DNA of 8,313 nucleotides from Pseudomonadota bacterium (GCA_023424275.1 JAFAED010000160.1:1-8313), one strand, 5' to 3'; numbered from the stretch's first letter, positions 1 through 6,672 are shown. The notes: generated by a model from the letters alone, not told the origin. Program-made: numbers and translations.

Positions 1-53
1 GGGGGGGGGCCGCGGCGCCGCCGCTGCGGGTGGGGCCATCACGCCGCCCCTCC

Positions 54-106
54 ACCACTCGCTACGCGAGCGGTCCCCCTCCCCATGCCCTGCGGGCACA
101 GGGAGG
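54..106 (+). repeat. Double stem-loop (REP-like) element upstream of sufD
   Basis: Two adjacent hairpins fill most of the short stretch before sufD. The first pairs CTCGC (58-62) with GCGAG (66-70), and ACC (54-56) with GGT (72-74) across one mismatch. The second pairs CCTCCC (78-83) with GGGAGG (101-106) and TGCCC (86-90) with GGGCA (94-98). The layout, ending in GGGAGGATC just before a start codon, is of a kind I associate with repeats scattered through sphingomonad and Caulobacter genomes; that is recollection, not a search. Bases 1-53 hold a run of nine G, then GC-rich sequence in which I see no gene. The end of sufC is probably just off the left edge. Confidence 0.55.
78..106 (+). promoter_or_regulatory. 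Hairpin covering the sufD ribosome binding site
   Basis: The Shine-Dalgarno sequence GGGAGG (101-106) lies 5 bases before the sufD ATG at 112. All six of its bases can pair with CCTCCC at 78-83. A 5-bp inner stem (86-90 with 94-98) and a TGC loop would strengthen the fold. In the folded RNA the ribosome site of sufD would be closed. Opening by ribosomes arriving from an upstream gene, or by a factor, is an inference. Confidence 0.45.
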
Positions 107-111
107 ATCCG

Positions 112-849
112 ATGACCGCCCTCCCTACCCGGCGCGACGAAGCATGGCGCTATAGCGATTTGGGCGCGGTGGCCGCGGCGTGGCCGCTGCCCGCGCCCGA
201 GAGCATCGTCGTGCCCGCGGGCGGCGATTTCCGCCGCGCAATCGTGCAGGACGCAGGCGCGATCCATCAGATCAAGATGAGCATCGGCAAGGGCGCGACC
301 GCGTCGCTGCACATCCTCAACATAGGCGGCGCCTATGGCCGTATCGAACTCGCGGTGACGCTGCACGAAGGCGCCGACTTCACCCTCGGCGCGGCGCAGA
401 TCGGCGGCGCGTTTGAAGGTGCTGGGCAGAATCTCGAGATCGTCACCACGGTCACCCATGCCGAACCCGGCGCGACGTCGCGGCAGATGGTGCGTTCGGT
501 CCTCGGCGGCACCGCCACGGGTACTTATCTCGGCAAGGTCGCGGTCGCGCGCGATGCGCAGCAGACCGACAGCGAGCAGGATGTGAAGGCGATGCTGCTC
601 GACCGCAGCGCGACCGCCAACGCCAAGCCCGAGCTCGAAATCTTCGCCGACGACGTCAAATGCGCGCATGGCTGCGCGATCGGCGAACTCGACGCGATGA
701 GCCTCTATTATCTCCAGTCGCGCGGCCTGCCGCCCGCCGAAGCGAAGAAGATCCTGCTGCAAGCCTTCGTCGCGGGCGTCTTCGACGGCGCCGAAGACGA
801 GGCGCGGTTGCAGGAACTGGCGCTCGCGAAATTGGGGGAATTGGTGTGA
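112..849 (+). CDS. sufD: SufD, Fe-S cluster assembly scaffold subunit
   Basis: SufD is part of the cytosolic SufBCD complex, on which new iron-sulfur clusters are built from SufS-derived sulfur and iron, driven by the SufC ATPase. The 245-residue protein opens with the family signature TRRDEAWRYSDL (6-17). It continues as beta-helix-like sequence and ends with the SufB/SufD C-terminal helical region, with KCAHGC at 183-188 followed by GELD and SLYYLQSRGL. His186 aligns with E. coli SufD His360, a residue implicated at the SufB-SufD interface. It is much shorter than E. coli SufD (423 residues). ATG 112 was chosen because GGGAGG lies 5 bases upstream; an in-frame ATG at 85 has no ribosome site and falls inside the hairpin. 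Its stop overlaps the sufS GTG. Confidence 0.93.
   Translation: MTALPTRRDEAWRYSDLGAVAAAWPLPAPESIVVPAGGDFRRAIVQDAGAIHQIKMSIGKGATASLHILNIGGAYGRIELAVTLHEGADFTLGAAQIGGAFEGAGQNLEIVTTVTHAEPGATSRQMVRSVLGGTATGTYLGKVAVARDAQQTDSEQDVKAMLLDRSATANAKPELEIFADDVKCAHGCAIGELDAMSLYYLQSRGLPPAEAKKILLQAFVAGVFDGAEDEARLQELALAKLGELV
834..839 (+). promoter_or_regulatory. Ribosome binding site of sufS (supports GTG 846)
   Basis: GGGGGA ends 6 bases before the GTG at 846, inside the last codons of sufD. The GTGA overlap with the sufD stop (846-849) fits coupled translation. The competing in-frame ATG at 930 has no purine-rich stretch at the right distance and lies inside the repeat, so this site favours the GTG start. 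Confidence 0.5.
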
Positions 850-2114
850 GCGGCACCGATCTTTCTTCTCCCCTCCCGCTTGCGGGAGGGGTCGGGGGAG
901 GGCCTGTTTCGTCAGCGCCCGGCCTCGACATGCCCTCCCCTAGCCCCTCCCGCCTGCGGGAGGGGGACATAAGGGCCGATTTCCCCGGCCTCACCCCCGG
1001 CTGGCACTATCTCGACACCGCCGCGACCGCACAGAAGCCGCAGGCGGTGATCGACGCGACGGTGAACGCGATGGGCCGCGACTATGCGACCGTCCACCGC
1101 GGCGTCTATGCGCGCTCGGCCGACATGACGCTCGCCTATGAGGCGGCGCGGCGGCGGATCGCGGCCTTCATCGGCGCGCGTGAGAATGACGTGACCTTCG
1201 TGCGCGGCGCGACCGAAGCGATCAACCTTGTCGCTTACTCGCATCCGAAGAAGGGCCGCGTGCTGCTGTCGGTGCTCGAGCATCACAGCAATATCGTGCC
1301 CTGGCAGCTTGCCGGATGGCAGGTCGATGTGTGCCCGCTGACTGCCGACGGCTGCATCGACCTCGATGCCGCCGAAAAGCTGCTCACCCCCGAACACACG
1401 ATGGTCGCCTTCGCGCATGTCTCGAACGTGCTCGGCAGCCCGCTCGACGTCGCGCGCGCGGCGGAGATCGCCCACCGCGTCGGCGCCGAGCTGCTGATCG
1501 ACGGCTGCCAGGCGGTCCCGCGCCTCTCCGTCGATGTCGCCGCGCTCGGCTGCGACTATTACGCCTTTTCGGGCCACAAACTCTATGGCCCCACCGGCAT
1601 CGGCGTGCTGTGGAGCGACAAGCTCGACACCCTCCCGCCGTGGCAGGGCGGCGGATCGATGATCGACCGCGTGACCTTCGAGCGGACAACCTACGCCCCC
1701 GCCCCCACCCGCTTCGAGGCGGGCACGCCCGCGATCATCGAGGCGATCGGGCTCGCGGCGGCGGTCGATTACGTTGAGAACATCGGCATCGACGCGATCC
1801 ATGCGCATGAGGTCGCACTGGTGACCAGCTTACGCGACGCCCTTGCCCGCAAGAACAGCATCACGCTCTATGGCCCTGAAAACAGTGCGGGAATCGTGAG
1901 TTTTTCGATGGCGGGGGTTCATCCGCACGACATCGGCACTATCTTGGACGAAAGCGGGGTCGCGATCCGCGCCGGGCACCATTGCGCACAGCCGCTGATG
2001 GAGCATCTGGGTGTACCGGCGACCGCGCGCGCGAGCTTCGGTGTGTACAACAATGACGACGATGTGGCGGCGCTGATCGACGGCCTCGCCCGCGTCGAGA
2101 GGATTTTCGGATGA
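846..2114 (+). CDS. sufS: SufS, group II cysteine desulfurase (PLP enzyme)
   Basis: SufS removes sulfur from L-cysteine, giving alanine and a persulfide that feeds cluster assembly on SufBCD. Numbered from GTG 846 (422 residues), the class V aminotransferase fold begins at RADFPGL (43-49) and YLDTAATAQKP (55-65). It has EHHSN (145-149), Asp219 and Gln222 that contact the cofactor, the PLP-binding Lys245 in SGHKLYGP, and the persulfide-forming Cys380 in RAGHHCAQP. Spacing matches E. coli SufS (Lys226, Cys364). The odd part is the N-terminus: about 34 residues more than E. coli before RADFP, all encoded by a palindromic repeat pair (870-965). An alternative start at ATG 930 gives 394 residues but also begins within the repeat. 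The GTG is preferred because it has a ribosome site and overlaps the sufD stop. The sufT ATG overlaps this stop by 4 bases. Confidence 0.92.
   Translation: MSGTDLSSPLPLAGGVGGGPVSSAPGLDMPSPSPSRLREGDIRADFPGLTPGWHYLDTAATAQKPQAVIDATVNAMGRDYATVHRGVYARSADMTLAYEAARRRIAAFIGARENDVTFVRGATEAINLVAYSHPKKGRVLLSVLEHHSNIVPWQLAGWQVDVCPLTADGCIDLDAAEKLLTPEHTMVAFAHVSNVLGSPLDVARAAEIAHRVGAELLIDGCQAVPRLSVDVAALGCDYYAFSGHKLYGPTGIGVLWSDKLDTLPPWQGGGSMIDRVTFERTTYAPAPTRFEAGTPAIIEAIGLAAAVDYVENIGIDAIHAHEVALVTSLRDALARKNSITLYGPENSAGIVSFSMAGVHPHDIGTILDESGVAIRAGHHCAQPLMEHLGVPATARASFGVYNNDDDVAALIDGLARVERIFG
868..967. repeat. Inverted pair of palindromic repeats inside the sufS 5' end
   Basis: Two copies of the same perfect 10-bp stem are present: CCCCTCCCGC (870-879) with GCGGGAGGGG (882-891), and the same arms at 944-953 and 956-965. 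Loops are only two bases (TT and CT). The flank of copy 1 (TCGGGGGAGGGCC, 892-904) is close to the reverse complement of the flank of copy 2 (TGCCCTCCCCTAG, 931-943). The two units therefore face each other across about 27 bases, like a REP doublet. The whole element reads through in the sufS frame without a stop, giving low-complexity peptide such as LPLAGGVGGGP and SPSRLREG. No similar copy occurs in the other genes of the window. Confidence 0.85.
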
Positions 2115-2581
2115 GCGAGGATCGCATGATCAAGGTGGAAGAAGTCACGAGCGTCGAGGCACCGCCGAAGGCACGCGTCGAGGATGTCGAGACGGCGCCC
2201 GAAAAGCTGGAGCGCAAGCGCGACTATCTGGAAGGTTTCCTCGCGACCAAGCCCGCCGAGGTCGCGCCCGGCGCGGTCGGCGGCGACCTGTACGAGGCGG
2301 TGATCAACGCGCTGAAGGATATCTTCGACCCCGAAATCCCCGTGAACATCTACGACCTCGGCCTGATCTACAATGTCGAGATCGACGAGGGGCATGTGAT
2401 GGTCACGATGACGCTGACGACGCCGCATTGCCCGGTCGCGGAATCGATGCCCGCCGAGGTTGAACTGCGCGTCGGCGCGGTGCCCGGCGTCGGCGATGCC
2501 GAGGTCAATCTCGTCTGGGACCCGCCCTGGTCGCCGCAGAATATGAGCGACGAAGCGCGCCTCGAACTGGGAATGCTCTGA
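2111..2581 (+). CDS. sufT: SufT, DUF59/MIP18-family Fe-S maturation factor
   Basis: SufT-type proteins act in cytosolic iron-sulfur cluster maturation; the exact step is not settled. The 156-residue protein has a charged, probably flexible N-terminus (1-55). A DUF59 (MIP18) domain follows from about 60 to 145, with the hallmark DPEIPVNIYDLGLIY (73-87), TTPHCPVAE (103-111) containing the conserved Cys107, and VNLVWDPPWSP near the end. ATG 2111 overlaps the sufS stop (ATGA), and AGAGGA (2098-2103) sits 7 bases upstream. A second in-frame ATG at 2126 is possible but has a poorer context. The stop overlaps the next gene by one base (TGATG). Position between sufS and sufA is typical of SUF operons with a DUF59 gene. 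Confidence 0.9.
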   Translation: MSEDRMIKVEEVTSVEAPPKARVEDVETAPEKLERKRDYLEGFLATKPAEVAPGAVGGDLYEAVINALKDIFDPEIPVNIYDLGLIYNVEIDEGHVMVTMTLTTPHCPVAESMPAEVELRVGAVPGVGDAEVNLVWDPPWSPQNMSDEARLELGML

Positions 2582-2937
2582 TGACCGAGACAAAGACCCG
2601 CGTCCGCCCCGCCGCTGTGGCGCTCACCGCCAATGCGGAAGAACGCATCGCCAGGCTGATGGCGGCGGCGCCCGAGGGCGCGATCGGTGTCCGCCTGTCG
2701 ACCCCGCGCCGCGGCTGCTCGGGCCTCGCTTACTCGGTCGACTATGTCACCGAAGAACAGAAGTTCGACGAGAAGATCGAGACCCCCGGCGGCACCTTCT
2801 ACATCGACGGCGCCTCGGTGCTCTACCTGATCGGCAGCACGATGGACTGGGTCGAGGACGATTTTGCCGCAGGCTTTGTGTTCCAGAACCCCAACGCCAA
2901 GGGTGCGTGCGGCTGCGGCGAAAGCTTTACCGTCTAG
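2581..2937 (+). CDS. sufA: SufA/IscA-type A-type Fe-S carrier protein
   Basis: A-type carriers receive a cluster from the SufBCD scaffold and pass it to target enzymes. The 118-residue protein has the usual length and HesB/IscA fold. All three cluster-binding cysteines are present: Cys46 in RRGCSGLAY, and Cys110 and Cys112 in GACGCGESF near the C-terminus. VEDDFAAGFVFQNPNA (91-106) is also typical of the family. The start overlaps the sufT stop by one base, and GGGAA (2569-2573) lies 7 bases upstream. It closes the visible SUF operon. Its TAG stop (2935-2937) overlaps the stop of the convergent extensin-family gene, so no terminator fits between them. The exact paralogue name (SufA, ErpA or IscA) rests on operon context. 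Confidence 0.9.
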   Translation: MTETKTRVRPAAVALTANAEERIARLMAAAPEGAIGVRLSTPRRGCSGLAYSVDYVTEEQKFDEKIETPGGTFYIDGASVLYLIGSTMDWVEDDFAAGFVFQNPNAKGACGCGESFTV

Positions 2938-3650
2938 CGACAGACCGACCAGCCCGCCGTCCGCGCCGCCATGTCGAGGTGGAAATGGTCGGCGTGCGCC
3001 CGATTATAGTCGGGCGACAGCACGGTGCTGAACAGCCCGCACGACCCGTCGCGCACCGCGTGCAGGAATTCGCTGCGATGGTCGCCCGGCGCCCAGTCGT
3101 TGATCAGCGTGATCCGCGTGCCATCCGCAAGGATGAACGCCGAAATATCGATCGCATTGGCGGTCGAATGCTGGCTTTGCGCCTGCCGCCCCGCAATCTT
3201 GCGGCAATTATAGCTGCCCAGATTTTCGAGCGCGACGACCTTTTGCCCGAAATATCGTCGCGAGAGCGGCTGGACGATGTCGCGGTTCCATAGCGCCATC
3301 GCGGCGGTCACCGCGCAACCGGGCGCGGCGTTCGCAGGACGCATCGTCGGTACGAAGCTGTCGCCGGTCAGGATCATGCGCTGGCTCACGCGGCATTCGC
3401 CCGTGCCAACCGCGGGACGCCGCAGATAGCCCGCCCCCGCGCGGTCGAACGCGGCGAAGCAGGCGGCATCGTCCTTCGCGAGCGCGACCAGCTTTCCCTC
3501 GGTCGCCCAGCCTTGCGGGTGCGCGAGTTCGAAACGCGCGCCGGGAATATGTTCGGGGTGCGCGCGCACCCATTGCATGCCAAGGATCGCACCGAGGGTC
3601 AGCAGCACCGCGACAGCGAACCAGATCAGATAGGGGCGGAGAGTCTTCAT
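2934..3650 (-). CDS. Extensin-family protein with N-terminal membrane anchor
   Basis: The 238-residue protein starts with one hydrophobic segment (about 7-28), either a signal anchor or an uncleaved signal peptide, so the rest is probably periplasmic. It matches the bacterial extensin-like C-terminal domain (Extensin_2). GSYNCR (145-150) is followed by a metal-site-like pattern: His161 in SQHSTANAIDI with Asp168, then HADHFHLDM (219-227) with His222 and His224. The pattern resembles zinc sites of M15-type (D-Ala-D-Ala carboxypeptidase-like) peptidases, suggesting cell-wall activity, but none is established. Six cysteines (64, 86, 112, 149, 204, 237) could form disulfides in the periplasm. ATG 3650 is preferred, with GGGGAA about 8 bases upstream; a TTG at 3674 would only add eight residues. 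It is divergent from the halogenase and convergent with sufA. Confidence 0.85.
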   Translation of the reverse strand: MKTLRPYLIWFAVAVLLTLGAILGMQWVRAHPEHIPGARFELAHPQGWATEGKLVALAKDDAACFAAFDRAGAGYLRRPAVGTGECRVSQRMILTGDSFVPTMRPANAAPGCAVTAAMALWNRDIVQPLSRRYFGQKVVALENLGSYNCRKIAGRQAQSQHSTANAIDISAFILADGTRITLINDWAPGDHRSEFLHAVRDGSCGLFSTVLSPDYNRAHADHFHLDMAARTAGWSVCR

Positions 3651-3682
3651 CGTGTCGGTTCCCCGGTGCCGCAAATTACCGC

Positions 3683-3711
3683 TTGTTGAAAGCGCTTTGG
3701 CGCTCGATAGC
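3683..3711 (+). promoter_or_regulatory. Putative halogenase promoter with LacI-type palindrome
   Basis: The gap between the divergent extensin and halogenase starts holds the perfect 10-base palindrome AAAGCGCTTT (3689-3698), preceded by TTG. This shape, with a central CG and A/T-flanked arms, is typical of LacI-family operators. A weak -35-like TTGTTG (3683-3688) and -10-like GATAGC (3706-3711) are 17 bases apart and would place the palindrome in the spacer, the usual place for a repressor. The promoter boxes each match consensus at only about half their bases. The regulator is not in the window, and the palindrome could serve either divergent gene. Confidence 0.4.
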
Positions 3712-3718
3712 GTTGCGC

Positions 3719-5254
3719 GTGGCGAAACGTTCGATCCTGATCGTCGGCGGGGGAACCGCAGGATGGCTGACCGCCGCCTATCTCGCGCGCTTCTTCGACT
3801 TGCCCCGCAACCCGCGCGTGTCGATCACCTTGCTCGCGTCCGACGAGATCGGCAGCATCGGAGTCGGCGAAGGCGCCTTTCCGACGATCCGCAATACCTT
3901 GCAATTCATCGGCATCGACGAGAGCGAGTTTGTGCGCCGCGCCTCTGCGACCTTTAAGCAGGGCATCCGGTTCGACGACTGGGTGAAGACACCCGTCGCC
4001 GGCCAGTCGAGCCATTTCTTTCATCCGTTCGAAGCGCCCTATCACGGCGACGGATACAGTCTGGTCTCCTACTGGCTACTCCAGGACGAAAAGACGCGGC
4101 GACCGTTCGCCGAGGCGATGACGATCCAGAACCGCGTGGCCGAGGCGCAACGCGCACCAAAGCGCCCCGGCGAAGGCGCCTTCAGCGGCCCGCTTACCTA
4201 TGCCTATCATTTCGACGCCGGGCGGCTCGCCGAAGTGCTGTCGGCTCAAGCGTCCGCGATGGGTGTCCGGCACCTGGAGGGCACGCTGACGAACGTCGAG
4301 CTAAACGCCGAAACGGGTGCGATCGATCATGTGGTCACTGCCGAGCATGGAGAGTTGACCGCCGATCTTTACATCGACTGTTCGGGGTTCCGCGCAGAAT
4401 TGATCGGCGAAGCGATGCACTCGCCGTTCAAGTGCGTAAAACACCAGTTGTTCACCGACCGCGCGCTCGCGTGCAAACTGCCCTACGACCGCCCGGACGT
4501 GCCGCTCGAAAGTTATACGATTGCAGCGGCGCACGAAGCGGGGTGGACTTGGGACATTGGCCTGGAGGGCGCTCGCGGGATCGGCTGCGTCTATTCGAGC
4601 GACCATATGGGGGACGAGCGCGCGGCGGAAATCCTCGCAGCCTATACCGGCGGGCGCAGCCGCGATATCAGCGTGCGGTCGATCCCGTTCGAGGCCGGCT
4701 ATCGTCCCACCTCCTGGGTCAAAAATTGCGTCGCGGTGGGCCTTGCCGGCGGCTTCCTCGAACCGCTGGAATCGACGGGGCTGGTCATGATCGAGACCGC
4801 GGCGGCGATGATCGCGGAGATGTTCCCGCTGAACGGCCCCGTCGCGGCGCCCGCACGGCGCTTCAACGAACTAATGGCGGCGCGCTACGACAACATCATC
4901 AATTTCCTGAAGCTCCATTACTGCCTCAGCCAGCGAAAAGAAGCCTTCTGGCGCGACAATGGCGACCCCGCATCGATCCCCGACCGGCTGAAGGACTTGC
5001 TCGAGGAATGGCGCTACCGCCCGCCCGGCCGCTTCGACTTCATCCTCGACCTCGAGAGCTTTGCCTTCTTCAACTATCAGTACATTCTCTATGGCATGGA
5101 ATATCGGACCGACCTTTCGCCTGTGCGCGAGGATTTTCCCGATACCGCCGAGGCCGAACGCATCTTTGCGCGGATCCGGAGCTTCGGCGATCGCGCCGCA
5201 AGCGAACTGCCCGCGCACCGCGCGATGATCGACCAGATCAACGCCGCCGCCTGA
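3719..5254 (+). CDS. Flavin-dependent tryptophan halogenase family protein
   Basis: These enzymes use reduced FAD, oxygen and halide to make a hypohalous acid, which attacks an indole or similar ring. A separate flavin reductase is needed, and none is in the window. From GTG 3719 the protein is 511 residues. GGGTAGW (10-16) is the FAD-binding loop. Lys80 in ATFKQGIRF matches the catalytic lysine (Lys79 of PrnA), and Glu351 in FLEPLESTGL matches PrnA Glu346. The family motif WxWxIP reads WTWDIG (276-281), with Gly for Pro, so the substrate may not be free tryptophan. The start is uncertain: TTG 3713 or TTG 3683 are in frame and none has a good ribosome site. GTG 3719 gives normal spacing to the FAD loop and leaves the palindrome upstream. 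It converges on the antiporter with 2 bases between stops. Confidence 0.88.
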   Translation: MAKRSILIVGGGTAGWLTAAYLARFFDLPRNPRVSITLLASDEIGSIGVGEGAFPTIRNTLQFIGIDESEFVRRASATFKQGIRFDDWVKTPVAGQSSHFFHPFEAPYHGDGYSLVSYWLLQDEKTRRPFAEAMTIQNRVAEAQRAPKRPGEGAFSGPLTYAYHFDAGRLAEVLSAQASAMGVRHLEGTLTNVELNAETGAIDHVVTAEHGELTADLYIDCSGFRAELIGEAMHSPFKCVKHQLFTDRALACKLPYDRPDVPLESYTIAAAHEAGWTWDIGLEGARGIGCVYSSDHMGDERAAEILAAYTGGRSRDISVRSIPFEAGYRPTSWVKNCVAVGLAGGFLEPLESTGLVMIETAAAMIAEMFPLNGPVAAPARRFNELMAARYDNIINFLKLHYCLSQRKEAFWRDNGDPASIPDRLKDLLEEWRYRPPGRFDFILDLESFAFFNYQYILYGMEYRTDLSPVREDFPDTAEAERIFARIRSFGDRAASELPAHRAMIDQINAAA

Positions 5255-5256
5255 CC

Positions 5257-6660
5257 TCAGGCGGGCTTTGCGGCAAGCTGGCTTTCGCCGCGCGCCTCGT
5301 CGGGGCCCTCCGTACCGAGCTGGCCGAGTTCGCCCAGCTCGCGTGCCTTGCGGCCATAGACGAATTCGAACAGCGGCCCCGCCATCACCGTGGTGACAAT
5401 CGCCATCAGCACCATGATGGCGAAGAGCGTCGGGCCAATAATGCCCTTTTGCAGCCCAATGTTGATTATGATCAGTTCCATCAGTCCGCGCGCGTTCATC
5501 AGCGCGCCGATCCCCATGGCGGTGCGATTATCCTCACCGGCCAGTCGCGCGGCCAGCCAGCAAGCGCCGAATTTCGCCGCGATCGACACGAGCAATATGC
5601 CCAGCGCAATGGCAAGCAGCATGAGGCTGTTCACCGTCGTAAGCTGGGTGTTGAGGCCCGAATAGGTAAAGAACATCGGCAGCAGGAAGACGACCGTCAT
5701 CGGCTCGACCTTCTTCCTGATTTCCTCGGTCAGAAGGCCGCGCGGCATGCATGCGCCGAGCAGGAAGCCGCCGAACACCGCATGGATGCCGACCGCGTCC
5801 ATGAAGAAGGCCGACATGGCATAGAGCATCAGGACGACGGCGAGCAGCGTGTGGGTAAGCTCGCCTTTGGCCTCGACCGCGCGGCCGAGCGGGACGAGCA
5901 TCTTGCGTCCGACGAAGAACATGAAAAGCGCGAAGCCGACGCCGCCGATGACCGCAAGCAGCGCTACGCCGGGCCCCGCCCCGAAAGTCGCGAGCACCAG
6001 CGCGAGGACGCACCAGGAAACCGCATCGTCGAACGCTCCAGCGGTCAATGTCAGCGTGCCAAGCGATGTGTTCGCCAACCCGCGCTCGTTGATGATGCGC
6101 GCCAGCATCGGAAACGCCGTCAGCGCGATGCACGCCCCCAAGAAGAGCGTCGCGCCGCCCTGGCCCAAGCCCTCGGTAAACAGCCCTGGAATATCGAGCA
6201 GGAAGGGAGTGATCAGCGCGGCAAAAAGAAAGGGCGCGACGATGCCCGCGGCGGAAACGCCGACCGCGCTTTTCGCCTTCGACTGGAAATGGTCGAGCCG
6301 GAGCGTCGTGCCGACGAGAAACATGTAAAGGCCGACACCGAATTGTGCGCCGACATATAAGACGTTCCGCGTTTCCTTCGGGAAGAGCGCGGCCTGAAAA
6401 TCGGGAAAAAAGAGTCCGAACAGCGAGGGACCGAGCACAACACCCGCTATCATCTCGCCGACCACCTGCGGCTGGCCCATGAACCGGTTCGCCATCCATC
6501 CAACGACGCGGCAAACGAGCAGGATGACTGCGATCTGGAGAAAGAAATGGATGCTGTAGTCGCTGGGCGCATAGCTCTGCGCCGCACTGACCGCCGGCCC
6601 ATGCGCACCGATCACATCACCCATCGCGCGGATCAGTTCATCGAACATATGTGATACCAA
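5257..6660 (-). CDS. CPA2-family cation:proton antiporter
   Basis: This inner-membrane protein of about 467 residues belongs to the Na+/H+ exchanger superfamily, CPA2 branch, which exchanges Na+ or K+ for protons in pH and salt balance. Around 12-13 hydrophobic segments run from about 35 to 435. The double aspartate in GAFDDAVSW (211-212, counted from TTG 6660) corresponds to the ion-binding Asp pair of NapA-type antiporters. GQPQVVGEMIAGVVLGPSLFG and NARGLMELIIINIGL are also CPA2 hallmarks. After the last segment only a short charged tail remains, so it lacks the RCK/TrkA-N gating domain of KefB and KefC. The start is chosen from the GGGAG site 7 bases before TTG 6660; GTG 6666 and ATG 6648 are in frame with worse spacing. 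The ion carried cannot be read from sequence. Confidence 0.9.
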   Translation of the reverse strand: MVSHMFDELIRAMGDVIGAHGPAVSAAQSYAPSDYSIHFFLQIAVILLVCRVVGWMANRFMGQPQVVGEMIAGVVLGPSLFGLFFPDFQAALFPKETRNVLYVGAQFGVGLYMFLVGTTLRLDHFQSKAKSAVGVSAAGIVAPFLFAALITPFLLDIPGLFTEGLGQGGATLFLGACIALTAFPMLARIINERGLANTSLGTLTLTAGAFDDAVSWCVLALVLATFGAGPGVALLAVIGGVGFALFMFFVGRKMLVPLGRAVEAKGELTHTLLAVVLMLYAMSAFFMDAVGIHAVFGGFLLGACMPRGLLTEEIRKKVEPMTVVFLLPMFFTYSGLNTQLTTVNSLMLLAIALGILLVSIAAKFGACWLAARLAGEDNRTAMGIGALMNARGLMELIIINIGLQKGIIGPTLFAIMVLMAIVTTVMAGPLFEFVYGRKARELGELGQLGTEGPDEARGESQLAAKPA

Positions 6661-6667
6661 TTTCACT

Positions 6668-6672
6668 CTCCC
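6668..6672 (-). promoter_or_regulatory. Ribosome binding site of the antiporter gene
   Basis: On the - strand, GGGAG (6672 down to 6668) lies 7 bases before TTG 6660, 1 base before GTG 6666 and 19 bases before ATG 6648. Spacing therefore favours the TTG start, although TTG is the rarest of the three codons. Confidence 0.4.

Noticed and set aside
1..9. Run of nine G at the window edge as a phase-variable tract
   Set aside because: It is cut by the edge and no gene or promoter can be tied to it here.
85..111. ATG 85 as the sufD start
   Set aside because: It lies inside the hairpin and has no ribosome site, and the added residues do not resemble SufD. ATG 112 has GGGAGG at 5 bases.
660..845. 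sufS starting at ATG 660
   Set aside because: This would overlap sufD by about 190 bases, and the added residues are an Arg-rich out-of-frame reading of sufD.
656..994. Antisense frame across the sufD/sufS junction
   Set aside because: It only translates the repeat pair in reverse (PPTPPASGRGE-like peptide) and has no domain or ribosome site.
912..1808. A 298-codon frame antisense to sufS
   Set aside because: The sequence is Arg/Asp/Gly-rich without a recognisable domain, and sufS on the other strand has all its catalytic residues in place.
2907..3293. A 128-codon + strand frame after sufA
   Set aside because: It begins within sufA and runs antisense to the extensin-family gene, whose motifs are clear. 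No family is recognisable in it.
4432..6360. A 642-codon open frame on the + strand
   Set aside because: It runs out of frame through the halogenase and then antisense to the antiporter. Its protein is a low-complexity Arg/His/Gln-rich string, typical of a shadow frame in GC-rich DNA, whereas both real genes show clear family motifs.
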